Assembly (NCBI GenBank): GCA_013151635.1
Contig: JAADHV010000001.1
Coordinates: forward strand, 81,813 to 145,812
Length of the DNA stretch: 64,000 nt
Direction: 5' to 3'
DNA from: Deltaproteobacteria bacterium
GTDB taxonomy: Bacteria; Desulfobacterota; Desulfobacteria; Desulfobacterales; Desulfobacteraceae
Position numbers and translations under genes: made by a program. The notes beneath the pieces were generated by a model. It was not told where the DNA came from and did no database searches. It saw nothing but the letters and a program-made list of their open reading frames with translations. Below are positions 16,425-26,608 of this stretch, in pieces. The first letter of the stretch is position 1. Every line of letters begins with the position of its first letter.

Positions 16425-17567
16425 CTAAAGGCTTTCTAAAGCTGCTCCCATTCTTTTTAATCCCTCTTTCAGCAATGATACAGGGCACCCGAAATTCAGC
16501 CTTATAAAACCTTTCTGGCCGAAAAAACTGCCGTCTGACACCCCTATGCCTGCTTTTTCAAAGAAACTGACAGGGTCTTTCAGCCCTGTTCCCCTGACAT
16601 CAACCCAGGCAAGATAGGTGGATTCAATGAGGTTGAGTTTGCATCCTTTCATTTTATTGACACGATACTGGACAATATCCCTGTTTTTTCTAAGGTAGGC
16701 AATCAATGCTGAGAGCCATTTATCACATTCGGTATAGGCTGCTTTTGCAGCAAACAGCCCTAAAAGGTTTACATCCGGTATCAGGCCTTTTAAGCTGGAT
16801 TTGAATTTATTTCTTAACCCTTTGTCCGGAATGATGGCAAAAGAGCATCCAAGGCCGGGGATATTATAAGTCTTGGAAGGTGCCATCAAAGTAATGGTTT
16901 GTCCGGCTGCCGTTTTCGACAAAGATGCGGCGGGAATATGGTGCCTGCCCTCATCAAGAATAAAGTCACTGTGGATTTCATCTGAGCATATTATTACATC
17001 ATAGGCTGCACAAAGTTCCACAAGCTTGTTGATTTCTTCTTTTGCAAAGACAGTTCCGCAAGGATTATAGGGGTTACAGAACATGAACAGGCCCGTATTT
17101 TCCTTCAGCTCATTTTCAAGTGCATTAAAATCAAGCGTGGCCCGCTGGTTGACGTCTATCATGGGAACAGTGGCCAGAATTTTTCCACAGTTTCCCGGGG
17201 CTGATAAAAACGGGGGATATATAGGCGTGGTAGTGACAATTTTATCCTGCGGTGCGCCAAATGCTGCACAGGCAACATTCAATCCGCATACAACACCGGG
17301 AAGCCATATGACCCAGCCCTTTTCAACTTTCCAGTCATAGAGGACCTTTAATCTTGCAATAACGGCATTATTAAGTTCGTCAGGAATAATAGTATATCCT
17401 AAAATACCATGTTCAATAGTTTTTTTAAGGGTTTCCTGAATGGCTGGCGGGGTTTTAAAATCCATGTCTGCCACCCACATGGGGATGATACCGGTGCTTT
17501 TATATTTTTCCCATTTCAATGAATAGGTGTTTGAACGGTCAATTATTTCATCAAAATTATATTTCAT
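16425..17567 (-). CDS. patB: PatB/MalY-type PLP-dependent C-S lyase or aminotransferase
   Basis: A 380-residue fold-type I PLP enzyme. The start IIPMWVADMDFKTPPAI is characteristic of the MalY/PatB cystathionine beta-lyase group. The cofactor lysine is in APSKTYNIPGLG, CNPYNPCGTVF is the conserved substrate/PLP loop, and RLNFGCP carries the carboxylate-binding arginine. It probably cleaves cystathionine or cysteine conjugates, releasing a thiol, pyruvate and ammonia. It is alone on its strand, between the TetR gene and the chemoreceptor gene, and its physiological substrate is uncertain. Confidence 0.92.
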   Translation of the reverse strand: MKYNFDEIIDRSNTYSLKWEKYKSTGIIPMWVADMDFKTPPAIQETLKKTIEHGILGYTIIPDELNNAVIARLKVLYDWKVEKGWVIWLPGVVCGLNVACAAFGAPQDKIVTTTPIYPPFLSAPGNCGKILATVPMIDVNQRATLDFNALENELKENTGLFMFCNPYNPCGTVFAKEEINKLVELCAAYDVIICSDEIHSDFILDEGRHHIPAASLSKTAAGQTITLMAPSKTYNIPGLGCSFAIIPDKGLRNKFKSSLKGLIPDVNLLGLFAAKAAYTECDKWLSALIAYLRKNRDIVQYRVNKMKGCKLNLIESTYLAWVDVRGTGLKDPVSFFEKAGIGVSDGSFFGQKGFIRLNFGCPVSLLKEGLKRMGAALESL

Positions 17568-17870
17568 ATTTCCATAAAACTCCTGTATTATAATCTAAAA
17601 TTCAAAAGGAATAATACTAACATAGCCGGGGAAAAAATTCTTGTGTTTTTCAGATTCGCTGTTGCAGCCGATTTTTAAAATACGGGTTGGCTTCATGTAT
17701 TTTAACAAAATTATAATATAAATCATCCTTCATAGTGTAATGGTTAGACTTTTTTCTCTGGATGTGCAAAAAAACAATTGTGGGAAGGATTTAAAATATA
17801 GTATGTTCTCTTGTAAACTATGTGGGGGAGTGTAAGTTTACCTGGTAATTTTAATAAATTAAGGTGGGAT

Positions 17871-19997
17871 ATGAATTTTTTTTCCTTAAAATTAAAACAG
17901 AAAATTTTAAGTGTTATCGTACTGGTTGTCGCAATTGTCATGGTTGTTTCATCCCTGGTGGTGTCATATGTGATTTATCAGCAGAATGTCGCAACAACAA
18001 ATGCGAATATTGTTGTTGCCGTCAATAATATCAAAAACAGACTTTCAGAGATTCAGGATGACCTTATAAAAAAGACTGATCAAATGAAAGGGGTATTTAA
18101 GGTAGGTGAGAATGTGAAGTTCATAGTCGAATTCAAGGAAAAATATGACCTTGGCATGACGGAAACCTCATTCCTGGACATTGCCAATGCTGTTTTTGCC
18201 ATGTCTTCTGCCAATGATATAAATAAAATGGCCATATATGATGCAAGGGGTGAACTTGTCGCATTTTCTGAAAAAAAAGGGAAAAATTCAAGGCTTGCGG
18301 GATACTATTATATTAATCCCAAAAAGGCATTCAATTATGCTGTTTTAAACGACAATGATGATTTAAAGAAAACCAAATGGATAACAGGTAAAAAGCCCAG
18401 TGGCCTTGAAATTCCTGTTGAAAGGAAAAACCTTCCTTTTAACGGGATCGCAAAAATTTTGGAAAAATCTGGTGACCAGTTGTCCCTGGAGTTCGTGATC
18501 CCGGTAATGGTTGATGATTACAATAAAAAAACCGAAAAAATGGAACCAAAGACTTTTGGATTTATCATATTGTCTAAATATTTAGGTAAGACCTTTGTAA
18601 GAAAGATGGCGGAACTTACAGGGATGGATATCAATATTTTTGCCGGTGACAAATTATCTTTGGGGGATCTTGCAATGTATAAAGTCATTGACAAAGACAG
18701 TTTTGCCAACAATGTTGATGCATCGTGGACATTAAAAAAACAAGAAGCCATACTCAATACAATCAGTGTTGGCGGCAGTAAATATCTACAGGGAATTTTG
18801 CCGGTCTATTCCAACGGGCAGTTCAACGGGGCCATAACAGCGCTTAATTCCACAGGGACAGTGATAGATAACACTTTGCAGGTTGTTTATGTCCTGGTGA
18901 TTGTATTTCTTTGCTGTATTGTGTTTATCATTCCTTTTGCACTCTTTGTTTCCGGTACCATTGTGAAATCAATTATCAAAGTGACTCAAAGCCTCAAAGA
19001 TGTTGCACAGGGTGAAGGCGACCTGACCAGGAGAATTGATATTAAGTCAAAAGATGAAATCGGGGAATTGTCACAATGGTTTAATATATTCATAGAGAAA
19101 CTGCAGGCCATGATTGTTGATATTTCAAATAGTTCCCAGGCCCTGTCCAGGTTTGCAGATGTTACCAAAGAGCAGTCAGGGCAGATATCAGAAAGCTCCC
19201 ATGATATGTCAAAAGTTACGGAAACCGTAACAGATTCAACAACAAAAATGAGTTCAGGTATTTCATCTATTTCCGGGGTTGTGGGGCAAGCTGCTGATAA
19301 TCTTGAAATCGTGGCTTCTTCGACAGAAGAAATGACAGCAACGATTAATGAGATTGCGAAAAATGCAGAGACTTCAAGGGCCATGAGTATTGAAACCGGT
19401 CAGAAAATAGAAAAAGCATCCTTGCAGGTTAATCAGCTCGGTCTTGATGCAAAAGAAATAGATACATTTACAGAATCAATAAATGAGATTTCCGAGCAGA
19501 CAAATCTTTTGGCACTGAATGCAACCATTGAAGCTGCAAGGGCTGGTGAAGCAGGGAAGGGCTTTGCTGTTGTAGCAGGAGAAATAAAGGAACTGGCAAG
19601 ACAGACAGCAGTTGCAACCAGGGATATCAAGGCTAAAATTGATAATATCAGGAATTCAACCGGCATTACCGTAAATGAAATGGCAGGAATTTCAAAGACA
19701 TTTGGCGATATGAATGAAGTTATCAATGAAATAGCATCAGCCATTGAAGAACAATCTGCTACCACAAAAGAAATTGCCGATAATACAGCAACGGTTGCAG
19801 GGGGCATAAGTGATGTGAATACGAATATTGCCAGGTTTGATGATCTTACAACCGATATTTCCAAAGATATGGAAAAAGTGAATGAAGCAAGTAAAAGGAT
19901 GTCAAAAAACTGTAGTAATATCAATTCAGATGCAGAAAAAATGCAGCAGCAGACTAAAAGGCTGGATAGTTTGATTCGCAGGTTTGTTATTGAGTAA
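17871..19997 (+). CDS. Methyl-accepting chemotaxis protein
   Basis: About 708 residues. The ATG at 17871 has AAGGTGGG upstream and is preferred to the longer track start. A first membrane helix lies near residues 10-35, followed by a periplasmic sensor of about 300 residues (Cache-like) and a second helix ([21 protein letters not shown]). A HAMP domain ([23 protein letters not shown]) leads to the signalling hairpin, whose tip reads [20 protein letters not shown]. It relays a ligand signal to CheA/CheW. The ligand is unknown. The C-terminus lacks the NWETF-type CheR tether. Confidence 0.95.
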   Translation: MNFFSLKLKQKILSVIVLVVAIVMVVSSLVVSYVIYQQNVATTNANIVVAVNNIKNRLSEIQDDLIKKTDQMKGVFKVGENVKFIVEFKEKYDLGMTETSFLDIANAVFAMSSANDINKMAIYDARGELVAFSEKKGKNSRLAGYYYINPKKAFNYAVLNDNDDLKKTKWITGKKPSGLEIPVERKNLPFNGIAKILEKSGDQLSLEFVIPVMVDDYNKKTEKMEPKTFGFIILSKYLGKTFVRKMAELTGMDINIFAGDKLSLGDLAMYKVIDKDSFANNVDASWTLKKQEAILNTISVGGSKYLQGILPVYSNGQFNGAITALNSTGTVIDNTLQVVYVLVIVFLCCIVFIIPFALFVSGTIVKSIIKVTQSLKDVAQGEGDLTRRIDIKSKDEIGELSQWFNIFIEKLQAMIVDISNSSQALSRFADVTKEQSGQISESSHDMSKVTETVTDSTTKMSSGISSISGVVGQAADNLEIVASSTEEMTATINEIAKNAETSRAMSIETGQKIEKASLQVNQLGLDAKEIDTFTESINEISEQTNLLALNATIEAARAGEAGKGFAVVAGEIKELARQTAVATRDIKAKIDNIRNSTGITVNEMAGISKTFGDMNEVINEIASAIEEQSATTKEIADNTATVAGGISDVNTNIARFDDLTTDISKDMEKVNEASKRMSKNCSNINSDAEKMQQQTKRLDSLIRRFVIE

Positions 19998-20048
19998 GAT
20001 AAAGATATGTCCTCCTTTATCCTTTTGAAAGGAACCAAGGGTATAAGT

Positions 20049-21827
20049 ATGAATATAAACCAGAAAATTGATAGTATCAGGCAATTGATGAAAACCCGCA
20101 ATCTTGCAGCGGTCATCATTCCAAGCGATGACCCCCATAAGAGTGAATATGTTGCCGAACACTTCCAGGCAAGAAAGTGGCTGACAGGGTTTGCAGGTTC
20201 TGCCGGCACTGCGGTTGTTACCCTTGATCGCGCTGTATTATGGACGGATTTTAGATATTATATCCAGGCTGAAAAACAGATTTCAGGTTCACAGTTCGAG
20301 CTTTTTAAGATGGGCGAACCTGGTGTTCCTGCATTTCAAAAATGGTTGATTGACACCCTGAAACCACAAGATGTCATCGGGATTAATGGGAGTGTCTTTT
20401 GCGTGGCCGATGTAAAAAAGTATAAAGCAAAGTTTGAGGCCAAAGAGCTTTTGCTGGATACTAAAATTGATTTTATAGATGAACTATGGAAAGACAGGCC
20501 GCCCATGCCCTTGTCAGAAGCTTTTTCCCTGTCTGAAAAATATGCAGGGAAAACCAGAGCAGATAAAATCAAGGAAATCAGAAAGCAGATGAATACTTCG
20601 GGTGCTTTTTACCATTTGATGGCGACCCTTGATGATATCGCCTGGACACTTAATCTCAGGGGAAAAGATGTCCGTTCCAACCCGGTTAATATTGCCTTTT
20701 TATTGATGAGTCAAAAAAAGGTGTCTTTGTTTGTAAACCGTGAAAAAATCAATGATAATCTTGCTAAAGAGCTGGGCCGGGACGGCATAGATATTGTTGA
20801 GTATGAAGGCATAATCCCGGCATTATCGAAAATACAGGATAAAAAAACGATCCTGGTTGATCCGGAGAATACCAACTGCAATCTTTACCAGGCCATTAAT
20901 AAAAAATGCAGGATCATTGAGAAATCCAATCCTGCTATTGCGCTTAAAGCCATAAAAAATGATACACAAATATCTCATTTGAGACATACGGCTGTAAAAG
21001 ATGGCACAGCAGTTGTAAATTTCCTTTACTGGCTTGAACATCAGGACGAAAACGGGAAAATTACGGAACTTGCTGCGGCGGATAAGCTTTATGAATTTAG
21101 AAAAAACCAGGAATTGTTTGTTGATAACAGTTTTGATCCGATCATGGCCTTTGGTGAGCATTCTGCCATGTGCCACTATTCCGCTTCAAAAGAAACAGAT
21201 GTAATAATTGGCGAAAACGGTATGTTTTTAACAGACTCAGGTGGAAATTATCTTACCGGAACCACAGATATTACAAGGACTGTATTCCGGGGGGAGCCGT
21301 CCAAACAGGAAATTTTTGATTATACCTTGGTGCTCAAGGGCCATATTTGTGTAGCAACAACCTTGTTCCCCAAAGGCACCAGGGGCTTCCAGATTGATAC
21401 CCTTGCAAGGCAGTACCTATGGAACGAGGGAATGGATTTCGGTCATGGTACGGGACATGGCGTGGGGTTTTTTTTATGTGTTCATGAAGGCCCTGCCAGA
21501 ATAAGTTCCCATCCTGTTGATGTAAAACTTGAAAAAGGCATGGTGCTGACAAACGAACCTGGCGTTTACAGGGAGGGCGCTTATGGTATAAGGCTTGAAA
21601 ACATGATTCTCGTGGTCCAGGCTTTTAAAAATGAGTTTGGTATATTTATGAAATTTGAGAACATGACATACTGCCATTTTGAACGTAACCTGATTGACCG
21701 GTCGATGCTGTCCTGCAAGGAAAAAGCTTTTGTCAATGCTTACCATGGCCTGGTATATGAAAAACTTTCTCCAGGACTTGACAAGGATGTGGCATCCTGG
21801 TTCAGGGAAAAAACAAAGCCGATATAA
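20049..21827 (+). CDS. Xaa-Pro aminopeptidase (M24B, aminopeptidase P type)
   Basis: About 592 residues, starting at ATG 20049 with AAGGG upstream. It has the three-domain layout of long aminopeptidase P enzymes: two creatinase-like N-terminal domains and a C-terminal pita-bread domain. The metal ligands are seen as LTDSGG..TTDITRT, the histidine in GHGTGHGVGFF, TNEPG and IRLEN. It removes the first residue from peptides with proline (or hydroxyproline) second. This is of interest given the hydroxyproline dehydratase and peptide transporter at 53-63 kb, although the genes are not linked in one operon. Confidence 0.95.
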   Translation: MNINQKIDSIRQLMKTRNLAAVIIPSDDPHKSEYVAEHFQARKWLTGFAGSAGTAVVTLDRAVLWTDFRYYIQAEKQISGSQFELFKMGEPGVPAFQKWLIDTLKPQDVIGINGSVFCVADVKKYKAKFEAKELLLDTKIDFIDELWKDRPPMPLSEAFSLSEKYAGKTRADKIKEIRKQMNTSGAFYHLMATLDDIAWTLNLRGKDVRSNPVNIAFLLMSQKKVSLFVNREKINDNLAKELGRDGIDIVEYEGIIPALSKIQDKKTILVDPENTNCNLYQAINKKCRIIEKSNPAIALKAIKNDTQISHLRHTAVKDGTAVVNFLYWLEHQDENGKITELAAADKLYEFRKNQELFVDNSFDPIMAFGEHSAMCHYSASKETDVIIGENGMFLTDSGGNYLTGTTDITRTVFRGEPSKQEIFDYTLVLKGHICVATTLFPKGTRGFQIDTLARQYLWNEGMDFGHGTGHGVGFFLCVHEGPARISSHPVDVKLEKGMVLTNEPGVYREGAYGIRLENMILVVQAFKNEFGIFMKFENMTYCHFERNLIDRSMLSCKEKAFVNAYHGLVYEKLSPGLDKDVASWFREKTKPI

Positions 21828-21835
21828 AAAAAAAT

Positions 21836-22534
21836 TTAACTTGACAGGCTGTTGAATTTATACCCTACGCCTGAAATAGTAATAATAAGGGCAGGGGTTT
21901 CAGGGTTTTGTTCAATTTTTTTTCTTAATCTCTGGATATGGACATCCAAAGCCCTGCTGTGGGAATAGAGTTGTGAATCCCACCAGATCTGTTTTTCGAT
22001 AAATTTTCTTGAAAGGGTTTTATCCGGGTGGGAGACAAAAAGTTCTAAAAGTTGAAATTCTGTTTTTGTAAGTTTCACTATTTGTCCCCTGATGGAAACC
22101 TGCCTTGTCTTATAGTTTATCTCAAGGCCTTTGAATTCTTGTTTTTCCTTAACGAGTGATCTGTCAACCCTGTTGAAAATCGCCGTGATCCTTGCTGAAA
22201 GTTCCAGGTATTCAAAGGGTTTTACTATATAATCATCAGCACCGCTTTTAAGCCCTAAAACCTTATCGGGCAGTGAGTCTCTTGCTGTCAGCATGATGAT
22301 GGGAAAATCAAATGATTTTCTTAAAATTTCACAAATAGAGATGCCATCCATATCAGGAAGGTTCAGGTCAAGCAGAACAAGGTTCGGCTGATAAGTTTCG
22401 GCCATTTCAATGCCTTGCCTGCCAAGATAGGAGCAAATAACCTTATACCCGTCCAGGCTTAAATTGCCTTTAACGGTTTGAACAATGTCTTTATCATCGT
22501 CTATGATCAAAATGGTTTTGGAAGGTCCGGTCAT
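21836..22534 (-). CDS. OmpR-family response regulator
   Basis: A 232-residue regulator with an N-terminal receiver domain: acidic pair in IIDDDKD, the phosphoacceptor aspartate in LVLLDLNLPDMDG, and the switch lysine in DDYIVKPF. A winged-helix DNA-binding domain follows (LTKTEFQLLELFVSHPDKTLSR, RALDVHIQRLRKKIE). Its ATG overlaps the stop of the histidine kinase gene by four bases (ATGA). The pair is divergent from the selenoprotein redox operon beginning at 24414 and may control it; this is an inference from position. Confidence 0.95.
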   Translation of the reverse strand: MTGPSKTILIIDDDKDIVQTVKGNLSLDGYKVICSYLGRQGIEMAETYQPNLVLLDLNLPDMDGISICEILRKSFDFPIIMLTARDSLPDKVLGLKSGADDYIVKPFEYLELSARITAIFNRVDRSLVKEKQEFKGLEINYKTRQVSIRGQIVKLTKTEFQLLELFVSHPDKTLSRKFIEKQIWWDSQLYSHSRALDVHIQRLRKKIEQNPETPALIITISGVGYKFNSLSS

Positions 22535-24174
22535 TTATCAGCCCTTTTTCCTTTGGGAAGTGTTATAAAAAATGTGCTGGATGATCCTTGCAGGCTTTGA
22601 ACGCTGATGCTGCCTTTATGTGCATTTACAATGGCTTTGGATATGGCAAGTCCCATGCCTGCTCCTTGATTTTTTATATTTGATTCACTTTTAGCAGTGT
22701 AAAATTTTTTAAAAACAGTTTCAAGATTTTCTTTGGGAATACCAGGCCCTTGGTCTTTTATGGATATTTGAATATTATTGTTTTTGGTTTTAACCTGTAT
22801 ATTGATCAAGGCCCCTGTTTTGGAAAATTTTATGGCATTGTCCAGAAGGTTGACAAGAACCTGCTCCATCCGTTCAAGATCAATAACAGCATAAAGGTTG
22901 GCAGGGCAGTCGTGCAGAATTGTAATATTTTTTTCCAGGGCCAGGGGGCTCATGATGTCTATCACCTCGTTAACGAGTTGTGAAATATCCTCTTGTTCAA
23001 ATTCCCAGTCGATTTTCCCTGCTTCAAGTTTGGTAAAATCAAACAGGTTTGAAATCAGCCGGGTGAGCCTTGAATTATTTTTTTCAATGATCTGGACAAA
23101 TTCAAGCTGATCCGGGTCTGAAAGCGTCCTTTCAAGATAATTAATACTGCCTTTGACGGCTGTTAAAGGGGTGCGAAGTTCATGGGACATATTGGCAATG
23201 AAATCTGATTTAAGTTTGTTTATTTTTAAAAGTTCATTATTGGCAAGGGCAAGGTTTTTTGTGGCCTTTGCCACTTTTTCTTCTAAAGTGTTCCTGTTGT
23301 GCATAAGGCTTTCGGCCATGAGGTTGAAGCTTTTTCCCAGTCTTTCAAGTTCATCATTTGTATCAAGTGATACCCTTGCACCAAGATCACCAAAGGACAG
23401 CTCCCGGCTTTTTTTTTCCAGTTCATTGATTGGTTTTAAGACAAGGGTATGGATAAGGAAAACCAGTACAATAATGGTGACCAGGGTGATACATATCCCT
23501 GCTCCTGCAAGCAGTTTTATGTTTTTCTTCAAGGCAAGCCTTATATGTTCATATGGAATGGTTATCCTTAATCCACCGATGATGCCGGTCTTTTGCCTGG
23601 CCTCGCTGGTGTGACATTTGATGCAGCCTTTTTTATTATAAAGGGGTACCATATAATCAAAGGATTGATCAGTGAACCGGAAATATTCTGTTGTCTTATC
23701 CATTTTAAAACTGTTCAGGGCTGTTTTTTCAAAACTGTCCGGGGTGTTGGCAATATTGATGGGTGTAAGGCTGGACAGGTTAAACCGGTATGATTTTTTC
23801 TTAAATGAATATTGAGACAGTTTTTGTGTCACCATTGACGGTGTAAATAACTGGTAAGTATCATGCGACGTGGAAATCTGCTTTTTTTTTGCAAATATAA
23901 CCCTTTTTGCCCCGGGGCTTTTAACATTGACAAAGACCCCGCCCATACAGTCTGTCACCCATTGGCGGGTTAAAACAATCTGGTCCGCAAGTACCCTTGC
24001 TTTTTCAAGGGTTTCTTTTTTGCCCTGGTTGGATATGCGAAAGCCAATCCAGGTAAAAAGAAGCCCCAGGATCGGGACAATAATGATAATAACACCAAAA
24101 ACAAATTTCCTTTTCAATGGATAATTTATTTTCGGTAAAGGCTTTTTTATGGTATAAACATTATTATTCTGCAT
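22531..24174 (-). CDS. Sensor histidine kinase with DUF3365 (Tll0287-like) CxxCH domain
   Basis: About 547 residues from the ATG at 24174; the track start is longer but lacks a ribosome site. A membrane helix (22-44) precedes a periplasmic DUF3365/Tll0287-like domain carrying CIKCH at 184-188, a c-type heme attachment motif. A second helix (221-243) and a HAMP domain follow. The HisKA domain has SHELRTPL and the ATPase domain has NLLDNAIKFSK and GAGMGLAI. A heme-bearing sensor suggests detection of redox state or a small gas or sulfur/oxygen species. It is co-transcribed with the response regulator. Confidence 0.93.
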   Translation of the reverse strand: MQNNNVYTIKKPLPKINYPLKRKFVFGVIIIIVPILGLLFTWIGFRISNQGKKETLEKARVLADQIVLTRQWVTDCMGGVFVNVKSPGAKRVIFAKKKQISTSHDTYQLFTPSMVTQKLSQYSFKKKSYRFNLSSLTPINIANTPDSFEKTALNSFKMDKTTEYFRFTDQSFDYMVPLYNKKGCIKCHTSEARQKTGIIGGLRITIPYEHIRLALKKNIKLLAGAGICITLVTIIVLVFLIHTLVLKPINELEKKSRELSFGDLGARVSLDTNDELERLGKSFNLMAESLMHNRNTLEEKVAKATKNLALANNELLKINKLKSDFIANMSHELRTPLTAVKGSINYLERTLSDPDQLEFVQIIEKNNSRLTRLISNLFDFTKLEAGKIDWEFEQEDISQLVNEVIDIMSPLALEKNITILHDCPANLYAVIDLERMEQVLVNLLDNAIKFSKTGALINIQVKTKNNNIQISIKDQGPGIPKENLETVFKKFYTAKSESNIKNQGAGMGLAISKAIVNAHKGSISVQSLQGSSSTFFITLPKGKRADK

Positions 24175-24413
24175 ACTGCTTGTCCTAAATGAGTTAATGT
24201 TTGTCCCTCCTATAATGGATAATCTCATGCTAGGGTATAAAATGATTTGATAAAAATATCCATATAAAAAAGATGGCATGCTTTTTGAGTAGTTTGCTTT
24301 AAAAGATTTGATAAGAAAAGAAAGATAGTAAACCGAAATGCATGGCTGAATCAGAATGGATTTTGCCTGGGATAAAAAAAATAAAACAAATAATTTTAAA
24401 AAGGAGAAAAATT

Positions 24414-24581
24414 ATGGTCAGCTGGTTATGCAGTAAATGCGGATATACCCTGGAAGCAGACACCCCGCCTGAAGAATGCCCGTCCTGTAAGGGCGATTGT
24501 TCCTTTGTCGATAATTCGTGTTATACACCGGATTGCGCGGGAAAGCCAAATGATCCCCAGATCAAGGGTGATGGAGAATAA
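24414..24581 (+). CDS. Rubredoxin-like iron-binding protein
   Basis: A 55-residue protein from the ATG at 24414, where AAGGAG sits eight bases upstream (the longer track start is not supported). CSKCGYTLEADTPPEECPSC gives two CxxC knuckles, the iron site of a short rubredoxin. Two extra cysteines in SCYTPDC follow. Such mini-rubredoxins carry electrons to diiron ferritin-like proteins. The next gene encodes one 18 bases downstream, and both probably belong to one operon through 28753. Confidence 0.85.
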   Translation: MVSWLCSKCGYTLEADTPPEECPSCKGDCSFVDNSCYTPDCAGKPNDPQIKGDGE

Positions 24582-24599
24582 AAAAAAGGAGAACTTGGG

Positions 24600-25430
24600 A
24601 TGAAATGGATGCAGTTTTTTACTCCGGCTGAATCTTTAGATTTTAAGGAAACCCAAAGCTATATTTCGCAACATCCGGGCGATGAGATGACGATACTGGA
24701 TGTCAGGCAGCCATCAGAATATCAGGAAAGCCATATCCCGGGGGCCACCTTGATCCCTTTACCCAAACTTGCGGACAGGCTCAATGAGCTTGATCCTGAA
24801 AAACCCGTCCTGGTCTATTGAGCTGTTGGTGGCCGCAGTCGTGTTGCTGCGCAGATGTTATCAGGAAACGGGTTTAAAAAAGTTTTCAATGTCACCGGCG
24901 GAATAAAGGCATGGCATGCGAAAACAGCTGTAGGACCACAGGATCTTGGAGTGGATCTTTTCTGTGGTAAAGAGGAACCTGAGGATGTGTTAACGGTTGC
25001 TTATTCCCTTGAACAGGGACTGCGTGATTTTTATATGACAATGGAAGAAAAAGCTGCACGTTCTGAAGTAAAAGATCTTTTTGCCAGATTATCTGATATT
25101 GAACTAAAGCACCAGATGTCGATTTACCTGGCATATAATGAAATCAGCAATGAGGGACTGAGCAAAGAAAACTTTGAAAAAAAGGTTGAAAAAAAGGCCA
25201 TGGAAGGCGGGCTGTCCACCAGGGAATACCTTGATATTTTTAAACCTGACCTTGGTTCTGAAACAGATGTGATTTCCCTTGCCATGTCCATAGAAGCCCA
25301 GGCTCTTGACCTTTATCAAAGAGTGTCTTCAAAGATTTTAAACCCCCATTCAAAAGATATTATCAATAAAATTGCCAATGAAGAAAAGGCACACCTGGCA
25401 AGCCTTGGCAAACTCATGGACAGCCTTTAA
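24600..25430 (+). CDS. Predicted selenoprotein: rhodanese (Sec at catalytic position) fused to ferritin-like domain
   Basis: The track splits this gene at a TGA (24819-24821), but both parts are in one frame and together give 276 residues. Residues 1-105 form a rhodanese domain: LDVRQPSEYQESHIPGA, then PVLVY, TGA, AVGGRSRVAAQML and VTGGIKAW. In ordinary rhodaneses the residue after VVVY is the catalytic cysteine, so TGA at codon 74 would insert selenocysteine there. Residues about 125-276 are a ferritin/rubrerythrin-like helical domain with LKHQ and EEKAHL metal-ligand motifs. A small hairpin follows the TGA. Expected role: sulfur or selenium transfer, or peroxide reduction, using the neighbouring rubredoxin. 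A premature stop is the alternative. Confidence 0.82.
24834..24851 (+). other. Candidate bacterial SECIS hairpin
   Basis: Starting 13 bases after the TGA, CGCAG pairs with CTGCG around an eight-base loop (TCGTGTTG), with a possible T-G closing pair. The loop starts about 18 bases from the TGA and has a G in its second position when the T-G pair forms. This fits the loose rules for bacterial SECIS elements. Stem strength is modest. Confidence 0.45.
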
Positions 25431-25444
25431 AGGGAGAATGTAAA

Positions 25445-26566
25445 ATGAGAAAAAATCTTGTGCTTGTAGGTGGTGGTCATGCACACATGATGACCCTTGA
25501 AAGCATCAGCCGGTTTATTGAAAAAGGGATAAAAGTTACAGTGATAGGCCCAAGTTTTTACCACTACTACTCCGGTATGGGCCCAGGGATGCTGGGCGGG
25601 ACATACACCCCGTCCGATATCCGGTTTGAAACAAAAAAGGTGGTCCAAAAACAGGGGGGCGTTTTTGTAAAGGATAAAGTTGTCCGGGTTGATCCTGATA
25701 AAAAAGAAGTTCATACCGGGACCGGGCATGCATTTTCCTATGATGTGCTTTCCTTTAATGCAGGCAGCTATGTTCCAATGCATAAATCCCATAAGGAAAG
25801 TGATAACATCTATTCGGTCAAACCCATTGAAAAGCTTATGGAAGCTGCGGATAAACTCAAAGCCCTGTTTGCAGAAAAGAAGATCATTGTAAGCATAGTA
25901 GGCGGTGGCCCTTCATCTGCAGAGGTAGCAGGAAATGTGTGGCAGTTGGCAAGAAAAGTGAATCGCCATATGCCTGGCATTTATATCTTTGCAGGAGTAA
26001 AATTCATGGCAAGATTTCCAGAGTCTGTAAGAACACGGGTTATTCTTTGTCTTCGCAAAAGAGGTATTCAAATTTTTGAAACAGGCTATGTGAAAAATAT
26101 TTTGCCCGATGAAATCTGCCTTGAGTCAGGTGAAACATTTTCAACAGATTTTATTTTCATGGCCCTGGGAGTCAAACCCTCCCCCATCTTTGAAGAATCA
26201 GGCCTTCCTGTCGGCCCTGATAAAGGGCTTTTAGTAAACAAATACCTGCAGTCGGTAAAATATCCTGAAATATTCGGCGGCGGTGATTGTATCTATTTTA
26301 AGGACCAGCCCCTGGACAAGGTCGGGGTGTATGCTGTCCGGGAAAATCCTGTTTTATTGCATAACCTTATGGCAAGCCTTGAAGGCGGCAGTCTTGATGT
26401 GTTTGATCCCGGGCCTGAATATCTTTTGATTTTCAACGTGGGTGGCAGCCATGGCGTATTAAAGAAAAAAGGACTGGTGTTTGGCGGCAGGCTGGCTTTT
26501 ATGATTAAAGACCATATCGACCGCAAATTCATGAAAAAATTCCAGGCCTTTGAAAAAGTGTTATAG
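25445..26566 (+). CDS. FAD-dependent pyridine nucleotide-disulfide oxidoreductase (type II NADH dehydrogenase-like)
   Basis: A 373-residue flavoprotein. The N-terminal FAD motif is LVLVGGGHAHMMTLE, the second nucleotide-binding motif is VSIVGGGPSSAEVAG, and the FAD-contact aspartate is in IFGGGDCIYF. The GGGHAH start marks the group found as an N-terminal fusion to selenophosphate synthetase in some organisms. That is notable beside a predicted selenoprotein. It has no redox-active CxxxxC pair, so it is Ndh/SQR-like rather than a thioredoxin reductase. It probably feeds electrons from NAD(P)H to the rubredoxin-like/ferritin-like partners or to quinone. Confidence 0.88.
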   Translation: MRKNLVLVGGGHAHMMTLESISRFIEKGIKVTVIGPSFYHYYSGMGPGMLGGTYTPSDIRFETKKVVQKQGGVFVKDKVVRVDPDKKEVHTGTGHAFSYDVLSFNAGSYVPMHKSHKESDNIYSVKPIEKLMEAADKLKALFAEKKIIVSIVGGGPSSAEVAGNVWQLARKVNRHMPGIYIFAGVKFMARFPESVRTRVILCLRKRGIQIFETGYVKNILPDEICLESGETFSTDFIFMALGVKPSPIFEESGLPVGPDKGLLVNKYLQSVKYPEIFGGGDCIYFKDQPLDKVGVYAVRENPVLLHNLMASLEGGSLDVFDPGPEYLLIFNVGGSHGVLKKKGLVFGGRLAFMIKDHIDRKFMKKFQAFEKVL

Positions 26567-26608
26567 GTATTTTTAAATGCATCAAATTCTTGAAAAGGAA
26601 AAACTTGA

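Noticed and set aside
24822-25430. 24855-25430 as an independent ferritin-like gene
   Set aside because: The rhodanese motif continues through the TGA in the same frame, and there is no ribosome site before 24855.
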